Shown: positions 33,977 to 43,038, counted from the first letter of the stretch. The stretch: 64,000 nucleotides of DNA from an uncultured Clostridia bacterium (GCA_934438075.1 CAKSBF010000006.1:62001-126000); one strand, 5' to 3'. Notes: generated from the letters alone by a model not told the origin. Numbers and translations: made by a program.

Positions 33977-34008
33977 AAAAAAATGCGGCAAGCCAAAAAG
34001 CTTGCCGC
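33977..34008 (-). terminator. Rho-independent terminator of tRNA-Arg
   Basis: A perfect 9 bp GCGGCAAGC/GCTTGCCGC stem is followed on the minus strand by ATTTTTTTT. Confidence 0.88.
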
Positions 34009-34012
34009 GACG

Positions 34013-34087
34013 TGGCACCCCCGGCGTGAGTCGAACACGCGACTAACCCTTAGGAGGGGTTTGTTATATCCACTTAACTACGGGGGC
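34013..34087 (-). tRNA. tRNA-Arg (anticodon CCT)
   Basis: 75 nt with encoded CCA. The acceptor GCCCCCG pairs with CGGGGGT, the anticodon stem AACCC/GGGTT encloses CTCCTAA, and the T-arm is GCGTG-TTCGACT-CACGC. It reads AGG. Confidence 0.95.
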
Positions 34088-34126
34088 CGGTAATACACAA
34101 AAACTTTCCATTGCAGAACCTTTATT

Positions 34127-34155
34127 ATTGTATCACGTTTTTTATTTTTTGTAAA
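34127..34155 (-). promoter_or_regulatory. promoter of tRNA-Arg
   Basis: TTTACA, 17 bp, TACAAT with a TGA extended -10, about 40 bp upstream of the tRNA. Confidence 0.65.
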
Positions 34156-34179
34156 GATATTTCTTGTTTTCAAAATGCA

Positions 34180-35550
34180 TTATGCGTGCAAATTTTCAAA
34201 ATATCCCTGAACAAAAACGAACAAAATAATGAGCGGCAACATATATCTCACATAATTTTTCAACCATTTTGGAAATTTCATTCCTTTTCCCATATTGGCC
34301 TCCTGCAAAAAATTTTCCCATCCCCATCCATTTTTTGAAACACAAAAAGCCAGATATACCAGCGAACCAAGCGGCAGTAAATTGTTGCTGACGATAAAGT
34401 CCTCCAAATCCATAATATTGCTGCCTGCTCCAAGCGGACAAAATCCGCTCCATACATTAAAGCCAAAAATGCATGGCAACGATAAGATAAGCACCAAAAT
34501 AAGATTTGCAATTACAGCTTTCTTTCTCTCCCAGTTCCACAAATCCATCGCAAATGACAATAAATTTTCAAATACCGCAACAATTGTTGACATAGCGGCA
34601 AACGACATGAAAAGGAAGAACAAAGCCCCCCATATTCTTCCTCCTCCCATGGCGTTAAACACATTCGGCAGAGTAATAAACACCAGGGAAACTCCGCTGT
34701 CAGGTTTAACACCAAAAGCAAAACATGCTGGAAAAATAATCAGCCCTGACATTACTGCAACAAAGGTATCCAGCAGCATAATATGCAGTGATTCACCGGT
34801 TAAAGATCGCTCCTTACCAATATAGCTGCCAAAAACCGTCATAGAACCGATGCCAATACTTAAAGTAAAAAAAGCCTGACCCATGGCGGCAAAAACCGTA
34901 TGAAAAATACCCTGCTGCTCCATCTTTGTAAAATCAGGTTTTAAATAAAAAAGCAAGCCCTCCTTAGCCGTTGAAAGTGAAAGTACACGTACTGTTAAGA
35001 TAAGCATGATAAATAAAAGCCCGGACATCATAAACTTTGTAATTTTCTCAACACCCTTTTGCAAACCTAGAGAACAGATTCCAAAGCTGATGAATACAAC
35101 ACACGACATCCAAAAAATCATTTCTAACGGCTGCGCCGTCAAGTCCTGAAAAATATTTGCACATTCGCGCACCGACACATCTAAAAATTTTCCTTGTATC
35201 ATCTTTACAAAATAAGCGAGCATCCAACCGCCAATTGTCGTATAAAACATCATTAAAAGATAATTTCCCGCAACAAAAATATAGCTAAACCTATGCCAGT
35301 GGCTTCCTTTTCTCTCTAAAACACGAAATGCAGTTGCAGCACTCTGCCTGCTGCTTCTTCCGACTGCGAATTCCATCACCATAATCGGCAGTCCCAGCAG
35401 TATTAAAAACACCAAATAAATCAATACAAAGGCTGCACCGCCATATTTTCCGACAACATAAGGAAAGCGCCATACATTTCCCAAACCAATGGCGCAACCC
35501 GCAGATATCAGAATAAACCCTACCCTTGATGAAAATTTTTCACGTTTCAA
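34180..35550 (-). CDS. Na+-dependent amino-acid transporter of the NSS (SNF) family
   Basis: The 456-residue membrane protein opens with SSRVGFILISAGCAIGLGNVWRFPYV (TM1 with the unwound Gly-rich Na+/substrate site) and GLPIMVMEFAVGRSSRQ, both hallmarks of the neurotransmitter:sodium symporter family. It has about 11-12 helices, like bacterial TnaT/MhsT. It imports amino acids with sodium. The start is a TTG at 35550, eight bases after GGGGAG, with no in-frame ATG nearby. It is a single-gene unit whose 3' end faces the tRNA-Arg promoter; its own promoter is not clear. A sodium gradient made by an OadB-containing decarboxylase (36.7-38.0 kb) could drive it. Confidence 0.92.
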   Translation of the reverse strand: MKREKFSSRVGFILISAGCAIGLGNVWRFPYVVGKYGGAAFVLIYLVFLILLGLPIMVMEFAVGRSSRQSAATAFRVLERKGSHWHRFSYIFVAGNYLLMMFYTTIGGWMLAYFVKMIQGKFLDVSVRECANIFQDLTAQPLEMIFWMSCVVFISFGICSLGLQKGVEKITKFMMSGLLFIMLILTVRVLSLSTAKEGLLFYLKPDFTKMEQQGIFHTVFAAMGQAFFTLSIGIGSMTVFGSYIGKERSLTGESLHIMLLDTFVAVMSGLIIFPACFAFGVKPDSGVSLVFITLPNVFNAMGGGRIWGALFFLFMSFAAMSTIVAVFENLLSFAMDLWNWERKKAVIANLILVLILSLPCIFGFNVWSGFCPLGAGSNIMDLEDFIVSNNLLPLGSLVYLAFCVSKNGWGWENFLQEANMGKGMKFPKWLKNYVRYMLPLIILFVFVQGYFENLHA

Positions 35551-35652
35551 ATGTACTTCTCCCCACTCTTTTATAATCTGTCAATACCAATACACAACTA
35601 ATAAAGCAGTATTTTATTTTTCCCAAATTTTATAATTTTAAACAACTTTCCT

Positions 35653-35681
35653 TTGCGCAGGAGCTTTTATTATGGTAAAAT
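35653..35681 (+). promoter_or_regulatory. promoter of the radical SAM gene
   Basis: TTGCGC, 17 bp, TAAAAT with TGG extended -10, about 36 bp before the chosen ATG. Confidence 0.55.
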
Positions 35682-35716
35682 AAAAGAGTTATTATAAAAT
35701 GTTGCAGGTGAAATAT

Positions 35717-36619
35717 ATGAAAAAATCTTTATTAACTTCATGTCGTCTTTGCCCCCGACAATGCGGTGCCAACCGCGCAGCCGGAGAGCGTGGTTTTTGC
35801 GGCAGCACCTATCAATTGCGTGCAGCACGTGCAGCGCTGCATTTTTGGGAGGAACCGTGTATTTCAGGCGAACAAGGATCGGGTGCAGTCTTTTTTTCAG
35901 GCTGCCCGTTGCGTTGCATTTACTGTCAAAATCATAATATTGCCGCCGCCACGGCCGGAAAGGAAATTTCTGTCAGCCGTCTTGCAGACATTTTTTTGGA
36001 ATTGGAACAAAAGGGTGCTCTAAACATCAATCTCGTTACGCCTACTCACTATGTACCTCAAATACTGTCCGCTTTAAATGCCGCCAGATGCAAAGGGCTT
36101 AATTTGCCAATTGTATATAATTGCGGCGGCTATGAATCAGTCAGCACGCTAAAGCTCCTTGAAGGGTATATTGACATTTATCTGCCCGATTTTAAATATT
36201 TAAACGAAGATACCGCAAGGCGCTATTCTAATGCCAAAAATTATCCTGAAGTTGCCAAAGCGGCTATTAAAGAAATGGTGCGTCAAACAGGCGCTGTGTA
36301 TTTCAACGATGCCGGTATTGCGCAGCACGGCACCATCGTGAGGCACTTGGTCTTGCCCGGGCATATAGAAGAGTCTAAACAAATTATTCACTATCTCCAT
36401 AAGACTTATGGAAATACAATATTTATGAGCATCATGAATCAGTACACACCTATGCCGGCTGTGGAAAATATACCGTCCCTCAATCGCAGATTGACGTCCG
36501 CAGAATATGATGATGTGCTCGACTACGCCATCGCCATCGGGGTGGAAAATGCCTTTATTCAAGAGGAGGGCACCGCGGAAGAAAGCTTCATCCCGGAATT
36601 TGATTTGGAAGGAGTCTGA
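35717..36619 (+). CDS. radical SAM protein, pyruvate-formate-lyase-activase-like
   Basis: The product is 300 residues from ATG at 35717 (AGGTG six bases upstream); an ATG at 35699 is in frame but badly placed. The N-terminal Cys cluster CRLCPRQCGANRAAGERGFCG is followed by the radical SAM triad GCPLRCIYCQNHNI (CxxxCxxC) near residue 70. The VTPTHYVPQI, NCGGYES and YLPDFKYLN segments match the widely distributed PflA-like family with an unknown partner. Its target is probably a glycyl-radical enzyme or an Mo/H4MPT-type maturation step, but none is next to it. It is a single-gene unit ending in the shared terminator. Confidence 0.8.
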   Translation: MKKSLLTSCRLCPRQCGANRAAGERGFCGSTYQLRAARAALHFWEEPCISGEQGSGAVFFSGCPLRCIYCQNHNIAAATAGKEISVSRLADIFLELEQKGALNINLVTPTHYVPQILSALNAARCKGLNLPIVYNCGGYESVSTLKLLEGYIDIYLPDFKYLNEDTARRYSNAKNYPEVAKAAIKEMVRQTGAVYFNDAGIAQHGTIVRHLVLPGHIEESKQIIHYLHKTYGNTIFMSIMNQYTPMPAVENIPSLNRRLTSAEYDDVLDYAIAIGVENAFIQEEGTAEESFIPEFDLEGV

Positions 36620-36634
36620 TATTGTAAATAAAAA

Positions 36635-36690
36635 AGGCTGTAAATAAAGACAGAGTGTCTGCTCTGCACAATTTTTACAGCCTCTTAATA
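36635..36690. terminator. bidirectional terminator
   Basis: AGGCTGTAAA and TTTACAGCCT, 29 nt apart, with an inner CAGAG/CTCTG pairing. T-rich tracts on both sides let it end the radical SAM gene (plus) and the oadB unit (minus, TTTTTTATTT). Confidence 0.8.
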
Positions 36691-36729
36691 TTTATCCCCT
36701 ATGCCGTAAAACACGACATCAATTATATC

Positions 36730-36849
36730 TTATTTAAAAACTTTATTCATGATTTTTATCACCAGGTAAATGATGAAAATAACCAGAAAAATTCCAAACA
36801 TGCCTTTTGCCATCATCGGCAAAGTCTGCATAAATGCACTTATATTCAT
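36730..36849 (-). CDS. OadG-like small membrane subunit (39 residues)
   Basis: I found this frame by hand because it is very short. ATG at 36849 follows GGGGAGGATGATTACA, and the 39-residue product MNISAFMQTLPMMAKGMFGI... has one strong transmembrane helix (about residues 15-34) and a Lys-rich end (KIMNKVFK). It begins 25 bp after oadB and ends before the terminator. Position, size and topology fit the gamma/delta subunit that holds Na+-translocating decarboxylases together, although OadG proteins are usually 80-120 residues and carry an acidic zinc-binding tail that is absent here. It may be a minimal version or an unrelated stabiliser of OadB. Confidence 0.55.
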   Translation of the reverse strand: MNISAFMQTLPMMAKGMFGIFLVIFIIYLVIKIMNKVFK

Positions 36850-36873
36850 TGTAATCATCCTCCCCTACTTAGT

Positions 36874-37995
36874 CTAGCCAATCAGTGCAATAATTAAGCC
36901 GCCTGCAATAACCGATGCAATCTGTCCCGAAACATTTGCTCCTGCAGCGTGCATCAAAAGGAAATTTTGGTTATCCTCTGCCAAACCCATCTTATGCACT
37001 ACGCGCGAGGACATCGGAAAAGCGGAGATTCCCGCTGCACCAATCATGGGATTTACCTTGTTCTTTGTAAATAAATTAATGATTTTTGCAAAGCACACGC
37101 CGCCAACTGTGTCAAAAACAAACGCAACCAAACCAAGACATAAAATCATCAGCGTCTGCAAATTTAAAAACAGTTCTGCCTGCATTTTTGTTGCAACTGA
37201 AATGCCCAAAAGGATAGTAATCAGGTTTGCAAGCTCCTTTTGCGCCGTCTGCGAAAGCATATTCAAAACGCCGCATTCCCGAATCAGGTTGCCGAACATC
37301 AAAAAACCAACCAACGCAACCGAACGCGGTGCAACCACACCTGCGGCAATGGTGACAATAATCGGAAATAAAATTTTCGTAGTTTTCGACACCGTGTTTT
37401 GTTTATATTCCATTTTTATTTGTCGCTCTTTTTTTGTTGTAATCAGCCTAATAACCGGCGGCTGAATAATCGGCACGAGCGCCATGTAAGAATATGCCGC
37501 AACAATTATTGCTCCGGTATAGTGCGAATTAAAATAGTTAGCCACAAAGATAGAAGTCGGACCGTCAGCCGCACCGATGATAGCAATAGATGCCGCATCT
37601 CTTAAGTCAAACCCAAGCAGTGCGGCAAGACTTAAAGTAAAGAAGATTCCAAACTGCGCAAACACTCCGAAAAACATCAGCTTCGGGTTTGTCAGAAGCG
37701 GCTCAAAATCAATCATTGCGCCAATACCGATAAACAGGAGCAACGGAAATAACTCGTTCGCAATACCGGCGTTAAACAAAAGATCAACCACGCCGGGTTC
37801 CGTACTGCCGTTGATTACCTGATCAATGGCACCCGACATGGGCAGGTTTACTAAAATAGCTCCAAAACCAAGCGGTAACAGCAGCGTAGGCTCCATATCC
37901 TTTTTAATCGCAAGATAGATTAACACGCCGCCGATTATCCACATGACCACCTGGGGAATTGTTATGTTCTGAAAATTTTCTAAAATCTCTAACAT
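36874..37995 (-). CDS. oadB: Na+-translocating decarboxylase beta subunit
   Basis: The 373-residue multi-pass protein matches OadB/MmdB/GcdB: AASIAIIGAADGPTSIFVAN (Na+-binding region), YMALVPIIQPPVIRLITT, and GNLIRECGVLNML and SSRVVHKMG segments. It couples decarboxylation of a biotin-carboxylated intermediate to Na+ export. Family substrates are oxaloacetate, methylmalonyl-CoA or glutaconyl-CoA; the carboxyltransferase (alpha) and biotin subunits that would decide are not in this window. Given succinate formation next door, methylmalonyl-CoA (propionate pathway) is attractive but inferred. RBS AGGAAATGACGA, own promoter at 38040-38068. Confidence 0.92.
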   Translation of the reverse strand: MLEILENFQNITIPQVVMWIIGGVLIYLAIKKDMEPTLLLPLGFGAILVNLPMSGAIDQVINGSTEPGVVDLLFNAGIANELFPLLLFIGIGAMIDFEPLLTNPKLMFFGVFAQFGIFFTLSLAALLGFDLRDAASIAIIGAADGPTSIFVANYFNSHYTGAIIVAAYSYMALVPIIQPPVIRLITTKKERQIKMEYKQNTVSKTTKILFPIIVTIAAGVVAPRSVALVGFLMFGNLIRECGVLNMLSQTAQKELANLITILLGISVATKMQAELFLNLQTLMILCLGLVAFVFDTVGGVCFAKIINLFTKNKVNPMIGAAGISAFPMSSRVVHKMGLAEDNQNFLLMHAAGANVSGQIASVIAGGLIIALIG

Positions 37996-38039
37996 TCGTC
38001 ATTTCCTCTCTTTAGTTCGTTTTTACATAAATCGTAAAC

Positions 38040-38068
38040 AGTATACCATATTTATCCTATAAGTGCAA
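38040..38068 (-). promoter_or_regulatory. promoter of oadB
   Basis: TTGCAC, 17 bp, TATACT with TGG extended -10, about 45 bp upstream of oadB. Confidence 0.65.
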
Positions 38069-38101
38069 ATCTTTTTTCAGCCAATAACAGAAAAATTTGC
38101 A

Positions 38102-38138
38102 TAATAAAAGGAGCGGTACAGATATTTTGCACCGCCCC
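38102..38138 (-). terminator. terminator of the cmk-plsC-ispH/S1 unit
   Basis: GGGGCGGTGCA pairs with TGTACCGCTCC (11 bp, two G-T pairs), followed by TTTTATTAT on the minus strand. Confidence 0.8.
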
Positions 38139-38151
38139 CAAAATTTCATGC

Positions 38152-40275
38152 TTATTCTTCTGTTTTTTCTGCTTCTTCCGCAACTTCTTCAATTTCTTCC
38201 GTCACTTCAGCAACCTGCTCAGCAGCTTCGTCAGCAGCCTCTTCTACAGCTTCTTTCACTTCCTCGTCATTAGCAACAGGAATATCAAGCGCCTCACCGA
38301 TTGTCGCACCAAGCTCTTCTTTGTGGACCGGAACTTCTTCCTCAACCTTTTTTTCTTCAGCGGCTTCCTCGGCAACCGGAGCTTCCTCAGGAAGGAGAGC
38401 ACGGATAGAAAGACCGATTTTCTTATTCTCCCAGTCAATCTCAACAATCTTAGCATCCACAGTCTGTCCGATCTCCAGCTCATCCTGCGGTTTAGCAATT
38501 CTCTTATTTGCAATCTGCGAAATGTGGATCAAACCGTCAATTCCCGGCAAAATTTCAGCAAATGCGCCAAACGGGAGCATTCTGACGATTTTAACCGGAA
38601 CAACATCGTCAACAGCCAAGGTTCTCTTTGCAATCTCCCAAGGATTGTCCTCAGCCTTTTTAAAGCCAAGCGAAATCTTTTTGGTTTCCTCATTAATATC
38701 CTTAATATAAACCTCAATGGTATCGCCTACATTTACAACCTCGGACGGATGCTTAATTCTCTGCCAGCTCAGCTCAGAAATATGAACCAAACCGTCAACA
38801 CCGCCCAAATCAACAAACGCACCGAAATTTGTCAGAGATTTTACAATACCGTTGTACTTGCGGCCAACCTCTGCACTCTCCCAGAATTTTGCTTCCAATT
38901 CTGCTTTCTGTGCCATTAAAATAGCTTTAACGCTTCCAACAACACGATGGCGTCTTTCATTCAAATCAATCAGTTTGAACTCAACTTCTTTGCCCATCAG
39001 TTCGTTCAAATCACTCAGATAGCGATCGCTTGCCTGTGATGCGGGAATAAACACCTTAACACCCTTGTGTATTGCAATTACTCCGCCGTTTACCACACTG
39101 GTAACTTTGCCGGAGAGAATATCGCCGTTTTCATATGCTTTTACAACATTGTCCCAGGTTTTCGCGGAATCAAGCTTTCTCTTAGAAAGCATGATATAAC
39201 CCTCAGCATCGTTTACACGAACTACAAAGGTTTCAATCTCATCGCCAACCTTAACTACCTGCTCCGGCGTAACGTTCGGGTCATCCGAAATTTCCGATGC
39301 CGGAATGTATGCAGCATGCTTAACGCCCAAATCAACAGTGACCTCAGTCGGTCCCACTCCAATTACAGTACCCTTAACCACATCACCTGTATTTAAAGTT
39401 TTGAGGGATTCCTCCATAAGTGCTGCAAAGCTTAATTCTTGATTTTCCATTTTATCTATTGCCTCCTTTATTATAACCGCCGGTGTTGATGCCCCGGCAG
39501 TAATGCCAACTCGTTTACCCAGAAACACCTGCATATCGTCCAATTCGCGGATGGACTCAAGACCGTATGTATCAGGACAGGCGCCTTTACAAATATCATA
39601 AAGCTTTTGTGTGTTTGAGCTGTTTCTGCCGCCTAACACAATCATAGCATCCATTTTCTGCGCCAACTGCAATGCTTCCTCTTGTCTTTTATGAGTTGCA
39701 CTACATATTGTATCAAAAAGTACAGTGTTTTTGCAAGTTTTTTTTAAAAAAAATATTATTTTTTTATAAATATTGCGATTAAATGTAGTTTGCGCCACGA
39801 TGCAGGTAGGAATTTCACTTTCTTCAAGGGCCTCTGCCTCTTCTTGCGAACCGATAATAACGGCATTTCCGCCAGCCCAGCCGTTAATTCCTATCACCTC
39901 AGGATGATTGCGGTCACCAATGATCAAAATCCGTTTCCCGGCATCGTGATGTTCCTTTACAATTTGGTGAATCTTCTTTACAAACGGGCAAGTTGCATCA
40001 ACATACTTCACACCTCGCCGTTTCATTTCTTCATATATATACGGTCCCACTCCGTGGGTACGTATAATAATCACAGCGTCTTGTTCTGCCTCATCAATCG
40101 ACTCCACAGAAACAATGCCCTTTTCCGCAAGATCAGAAACCACCTGCGGATTATGAATAATAGGACCTAATGTATAGTATTTGTGTTCCTTATCCTTCGC
40201 ACTTTGATAAACCATATCCATCGCACGCGCGACGCCGAAACAAAAACCGGCCGTTTTTGCCAAAACATAATTCAT
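38152..40275 (-). CDS. ispH: IspH fused to a ribosomal S1-like protein
   Basis: The product is 707 residues from ATG at 40275, which overlaps the plsC stop by one base (TGATG). Residues 1-280 are 4-hydroxy-3-methylbut-2-enyl diphosphate reductase: AKTAGFCFGVARAM, VDATCPFVKKIH and TICSATHKRQEEA supply the three cluster cysteines. From about 295 follow four S1 RNA-binding repeats (such as VVKGTVIGVGPTEVTVDLG and YNGIVKSLTNFGAFVDLGGV), then an acidic Glu-rich tail of about 70 residues. This fusion is well known in Clostridia and links the last isoprenoid step to a translation protein in one chain. Near 39735-39775 the gene contains runs of eight T, eight A and seven T. Confidence 0.95.
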   Translation of the reverse strand: MNYVLAKTAGFCFGVARAMDMVYQSAKDKEHKYYTLGPIIHNPQVVSDLAEKGIVSVESIDEAEQDAVIIIRTHGVGPYIYEEMKRRGVKYVDATCPFVKKIHQIVKEHHDAGKRILIIGDRNHPEVIGINGWAGGNAVIIGSQEEAEALEESEIPTCIVAQTTFNRNIYKKIIFFLKKTCKNTVLFDTICSATHKRQEEALQLAQKMDAMIVLGGRNSSNTQKLYDICKGACPDTYGLESIRELDDMQVFLGKRVGITAGASTPAVIIKEAIDKMENQELSFAALMEESLKTLNTGDVVKGTVIGVGPTEVTVDLGVKHAAYIPASEISDDPNVTPEQVVKVGDEIETFVVRVNDAEGYIMLSKRKLDSAKTWDNVVKAYENGDILSGKVTSVVNGGVIAIHKGVKVFIPASQASDRYLSDLNELMGKEVEFKLIDLNERRHRVVGSVKAILMAQKAELEAKFWESAEVGRKYNGIVKSLTNFGAFVDLGGVDGLVHISELSWQRIKHPSEVVNVGDTIEVYIKDINEETKKISLGFKKAEDNPWEIAKRTLAVDDVVPVKIVRMLPFGAFAEILPGIDGLIHISQIANKRIAKPQDELEIGQTVDAKIVEIDWENKKIGLSIRALLPEEAPVAEEAAEEKKVEEEVPVHKEELGATIGEALDIPVANDEEVKEAVEEAADEAAEQVAEVTEEIEEVAEEAEKTEE

Positions 40276-40859
40276 CAACGTCCACCTGCCAGCTCTAAAA
40301 TATTCTGCACAAGTCTGCCGCTGATTTCCTTCAGCTCTTCTGTAGAAAGGTGAGCATTATCAGGAGCTTTTACCCAAATTGGCTCACCAATTACAATTGG
40401 TATTTTTGAAAACAATCGGTATTTACCGCCAATGGCTACCGGCAAAATTGGTGCACCACTCTTTTCCGCAATCAAGGCAACACCCGGCTTTGCGGTATGT
40501 GACATCCCTTTTAAGACTCTGCGCCCCTCCGGAAAGATAGCAATAACTTTATCTTCTGCCAGCGCAGACAACGCGGTACGTATTGCACCAATATCACCCT
40601 TACCCCGTGACACAGGAAAAGCCCCCGCCCATTTAATCAAAGCTCCCAGGAGCGGAATATCAAACAAATCTCTTTTCGCCATATAATGCAGCTTGCGCGG
40701 CATCATTGATGCAACCAGAGGAACATCCCAATAACTGGTATGGTTAATGCTAACTATAACAGGCCCTTCTAAAGGAAACCTTTCTTTATTGATTACCTTC
40801 ACCCGAAACACAATGTGCATAAAAATACGTACCAAAAATTTTGCTATTTGATAGAGCAT
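40275..40859 (-). CDS. plsC: 1-acyl-sn-glycerol-3-phosphate acyltransferase
   Basis: The 194-residue protein has the acyltransferase HX4D motif in SINHTSYWDVP near residue 37, FPEGRR near 110, and VPLVASMMPRKLHYMAKRDLF between them. It has a single hydrophobic N-terminal helix. It adds the second acyl chain in phosphatidic acid synthesis at the membrane. The gene starts behind GGAGAAG 16 bp inside the 3' end of cmk and its stop overlaps the ispH start, so the three genes form one tightly coupled unit, an arrangement conserved in Clostridia. Confidence 0.93.
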   Translation of the reverse strand: MLYQIAKFLVRIFMHIVFRVKVINKERFPLEGPVIVSINHTSYWDVPLVASMMPRKLHYMAKRDLFDIPLLGALIKWAGAFPVSRGKGDIGAIRTALSALAEDKVIAIFPEGRRVLKGMSHTAKPGVALIAEKSGAPILPVAIGGKYRLFSKIPIVIGEPIWVKAPDNAHLSTEELKEISGRLVQNILELAGGR

Positions 40860-41533
40860 ATCTTCTCCAGCCTCTCCTTGATAATACCCAGCACTTTCTG
40901 CACAACCTCCTCAAAGGTTAGCCCATCTGTAATCAGCTGTATGCTGTCCTCTGCCGGAACCAAAGGCGCGAATTCGCGCGAAGAATCATTTTCATCACGA
41001 TAGCGCATATCACTTAACACATCGTCAAAACTGCATTCTTGTCCTTTTTCCCGAAGCTCTGCAAATCTTCGGCGAGCCCTCTCCTCTGCTGACGCCGTCA
41101 AAAAAATCTTAACCTCAGCGTTCGGAAAAACATAGGTGCCAATATCTCGGCCATCCATAATAACATTGTTTTTCTCGCCGAGCTTGCGCTGAATCTCCAC
41201 CAATTTCAGCCGCACCTCCGGAATTTTTGAAATATCCGACGCCGCAATGGAAACCTCGGGTGTACGGATGTGATCCGTTATGTTCTCTCGGTCCAGATAG
41301 ATAAGCTGCGTACCGTCCTCGCCGTACTTAATATCAATGTTCATAAAAGAAACCATTTCCGCTGCAGTTTTTGCATCATTTTTGATATCAATTCCGCCGC
41401 AAAGACAGCCAAGCGCTGCGGCCCGGTACATAGCTCCCGTATCCACATAAATATATCCCAGCTCTTTTGCTGCTGCTTTGGACACTGTGCTCTTCCCTGC
41501 TCCGGAAGGACCATCTATAGCAATTTTAATCAT
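40844..41533 (-). CDS. cmk: cytidylate kinase
   Basis: The product is 229 residues from ATG at 41533 (AAAGGGTGG upstream), preferred to a GTG at 41542. Motifs are the P-loop AIDGPSGAGKSTVSKAAA, YVDTGAMYRA, DGRDIGTYVFPNAEVKIFLT and RRRFAELREKG. It phosphorylates CMP and dCMP to diphosphates. It is the first gene of the cmk-plsC-ispH/S1 unit, with a promoter at 41567-41595. Length and motif spacing are normal. Confidence 0.95.
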   Translation of the reverse strand: MIKIAIDGPSGAGKSTVSKAAAKELGYIYVDTGAMYRAAALGCLCGGIDIKNDAKTAAEMVSFMNIDIKYGEDGTQLIYLDRENITDHIRTPEVSIAASDISKIPEVRLKLVEIQRKLGEKNNVIMDGRDIGTYVFPNAEVKIFLTASAEERARRRFAELREKGQECSFDDVLSDMRYRDENDSSREFAPLVPAEDSIQLITDGLTFEEVVQKVLGIIKERLEKICSIK

Positions 41534-41566
41534 CTTATCCACCCTTTCAAAAGGTACAACGTGTTA

Positions 41567-41595
41567 ATTTTATCACAACAATAATAGTTTTTCAA
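41567..41595 (-). promoter_or_regulatory. promoter of cmk unit
   Basis: TTGAAA, 17 bp, TAAAAT with TGA extended -10. Divergent from the dacF-like promoter 30 bp away. Confidence 0.65.
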
Positions 41596-41624
41596 GGCTT
41601 TCCAACAAAAATTTGGCTTTTTAG

Positions 41625-41653
41625 TTGCTTTTTCTTTCAATTCATAGTAAAAT
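41625..41653 (+). promoter_or_regulatory. promoter of the D,D-carboxypeptidase gene
   Basis: TTGCTT, 17 bp, TAAAAT, about 45 bp upstream of the chosen ATG. Confidence 0.6.
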
Positions 41654-41698
41654 AATAGAATGAACAGTTTACTATTTTCTTTCGGGAGGATTTTACGA

Positions 41699-43009
41699 AT
41701 GAAAAAAGCGATTAGTTGGATTAGTATCTTTCTGCTCTTAATGCAGCTTTCAGCAATTACATTTGCTGAAGAAAATAAAAAGCAGCCGGAGATAAAGGCA
41801 GCAGCAGCAATATTGGCTGACCGTGCAAGCGGACGTATTTTATACGAAAAGGAAGTAAATGCAAAGTGTTACCCTGCCAGCACCACAAAAATTATGACAG
41901 GATTACTTGCGATTGAAAACCTAAACTTCGGCGATATGGTTACTGCAAGCGCTACGGCCGTAGATGTTGACCGCGATGGCAGCAATATGGGAATTTTAGA
42001 AGGCGAACAGCTGACTGTCGAACAGCTGCTTTACGGACTAATGGTCCATTCGGCGAATGACGCGGCAAATGTTTTGGCGGAATCGGTTGCCGGTTCTATC
42101 ACTTCCTTTGTTGATAAAATGAATTCCCGAGCTGCAGAGATTGGTATGAAAAATACACATTTCGCAAACCCGCATGGCTATCACGATGATAATCATTACA
42201 CAACCGCTTATGATTTATATCTTCTCGCCAACATTGCCATGCAAAATGAGGAATTTTCAAAAATTGTTTCTACCCCAACCTACGAGATTCCTCCGACAAA
42301 CAAGTACAAAGAAATCCGCTCCCTTTCTAATAACAATGCATTAATCAATCCGATGAAAGGGCGAAGATATCTATACAGTGCCGCAACGGGCATTAAAACC
42401 GGACATACCTCAAAAGCAGGAAACTGTCTTGTTTCTTCTGCAGAGAAAAATGGTTCTTCCTTTATTTGTGTTGTCTTAAATGCCCCAAATGAAAATGGCA
42501 CGAACTACTCTTTTGCTGATACAATTACATTGTTCAACTATGGCTTTGAAAATTTTAAAACCCAAATGATATCTGATACCGAAGAAATTTTAGCAACCAA
42601 AGAGGTGAAATGGGCAGCAGGCAATGCGCAGGCTATTTTGACGGCCAAAGAGCCTTTTACCGCCCTCCTTCCGGCAGATTTTAACAAATCGGCGCTTGAA
42701 AAAACTCTTACGGTTGATGACGTGATAAAGGCACCTCTTGCGGAGGGTGAAACCGTTGGTACCATTACATATTTCTATGATGGCACCGTAATTGGCGAGG
42801 CGGAGCTAATTAATAAAAAAGCAATCAAACGAAGCTATACGCGGATGATTTTCGGCACACTTCTGCACTGGCTTCTAAGTATTTGGGTTATGGTTCCTCT
42901 CGGTATCATTGTGGCAGTGCTTTTGGTTTTACGCTGGCTAGAAATCAAACGGCAGCAAAAACGCCGCCAGCAGCGTAAATATACAAGCCGTCGCAATTTT
43001 TATCAATAA
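41699..43009 (+). CDS. dacF: D-alanyl-D-alanine carboxypeptidase (S11, DacF-like)
   Basis: The product is 436 residues from ATG at 41699 (GGGAGG ten bases upstream); an upstream ATG at 41660 adds 13 residues without a binding site. A signal peptide is followed by the penicillin-binding motifs PASTTK (Ser61, Lys64), HSAN (118-120) and KTGHT. A PBP5-type C-terminal domain and a transmembrane helix (LHWLLSIWVMVPLGIIVAVL) with a basic tail end the protein. It trims the terminal D-Ala of peptidoglycan stem peptides. The C-terminal helix makes it membrane-anchored with a short, very basic cytoplasmic end (KRQQKRRQQRK). Confidence 0.92.
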   Translation: MKKAISWISIFLLLMQLSAITFAEENKKQPEIKAAAAILADRASGRILYEKEVNAKCYPASTTKIMTGLLAIENLNFGDMVTASATAVDVDRDGSNMGILEGEQLTVEQLLYGLMVHSANDAANVLAESVAGSITSFVDKMNSRAAEIGMKNTHFANPHGYHDDNHYTTAYDLYLLANIAMQNEEFSKIVSTPTYEIPPTNKYKEIRSLSNNNALINPMKGRRYLYSAATGIKTGHTSKAGNCLVSSAEKNGSSFICVVLNAPNENGTNYSFADTITLFNYGFENFKTQMISDTEEILATKEVKWAAGNAQAILTAKEPFTALLPADFNKSALEKTLTVDDVIKAPLAEGETVGTITYFYDGTVIGEAELINKKAIKRSYTRMIFGTLLHWLLSIWVMVPLGIIVAVLLVLRWLEIKRQQKRRQQRKYTSRRNFYQ

Positions 43010-43038
43010 AATGCAGCTAATTTAACAGGAGGCAAAAC

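Noticed and set aside
36730..36849. Random short frame between oadB and terminator
   Set aside because: A strong ribosome binding site, a clear membrane helix and its position before the terminator support a real small gene.
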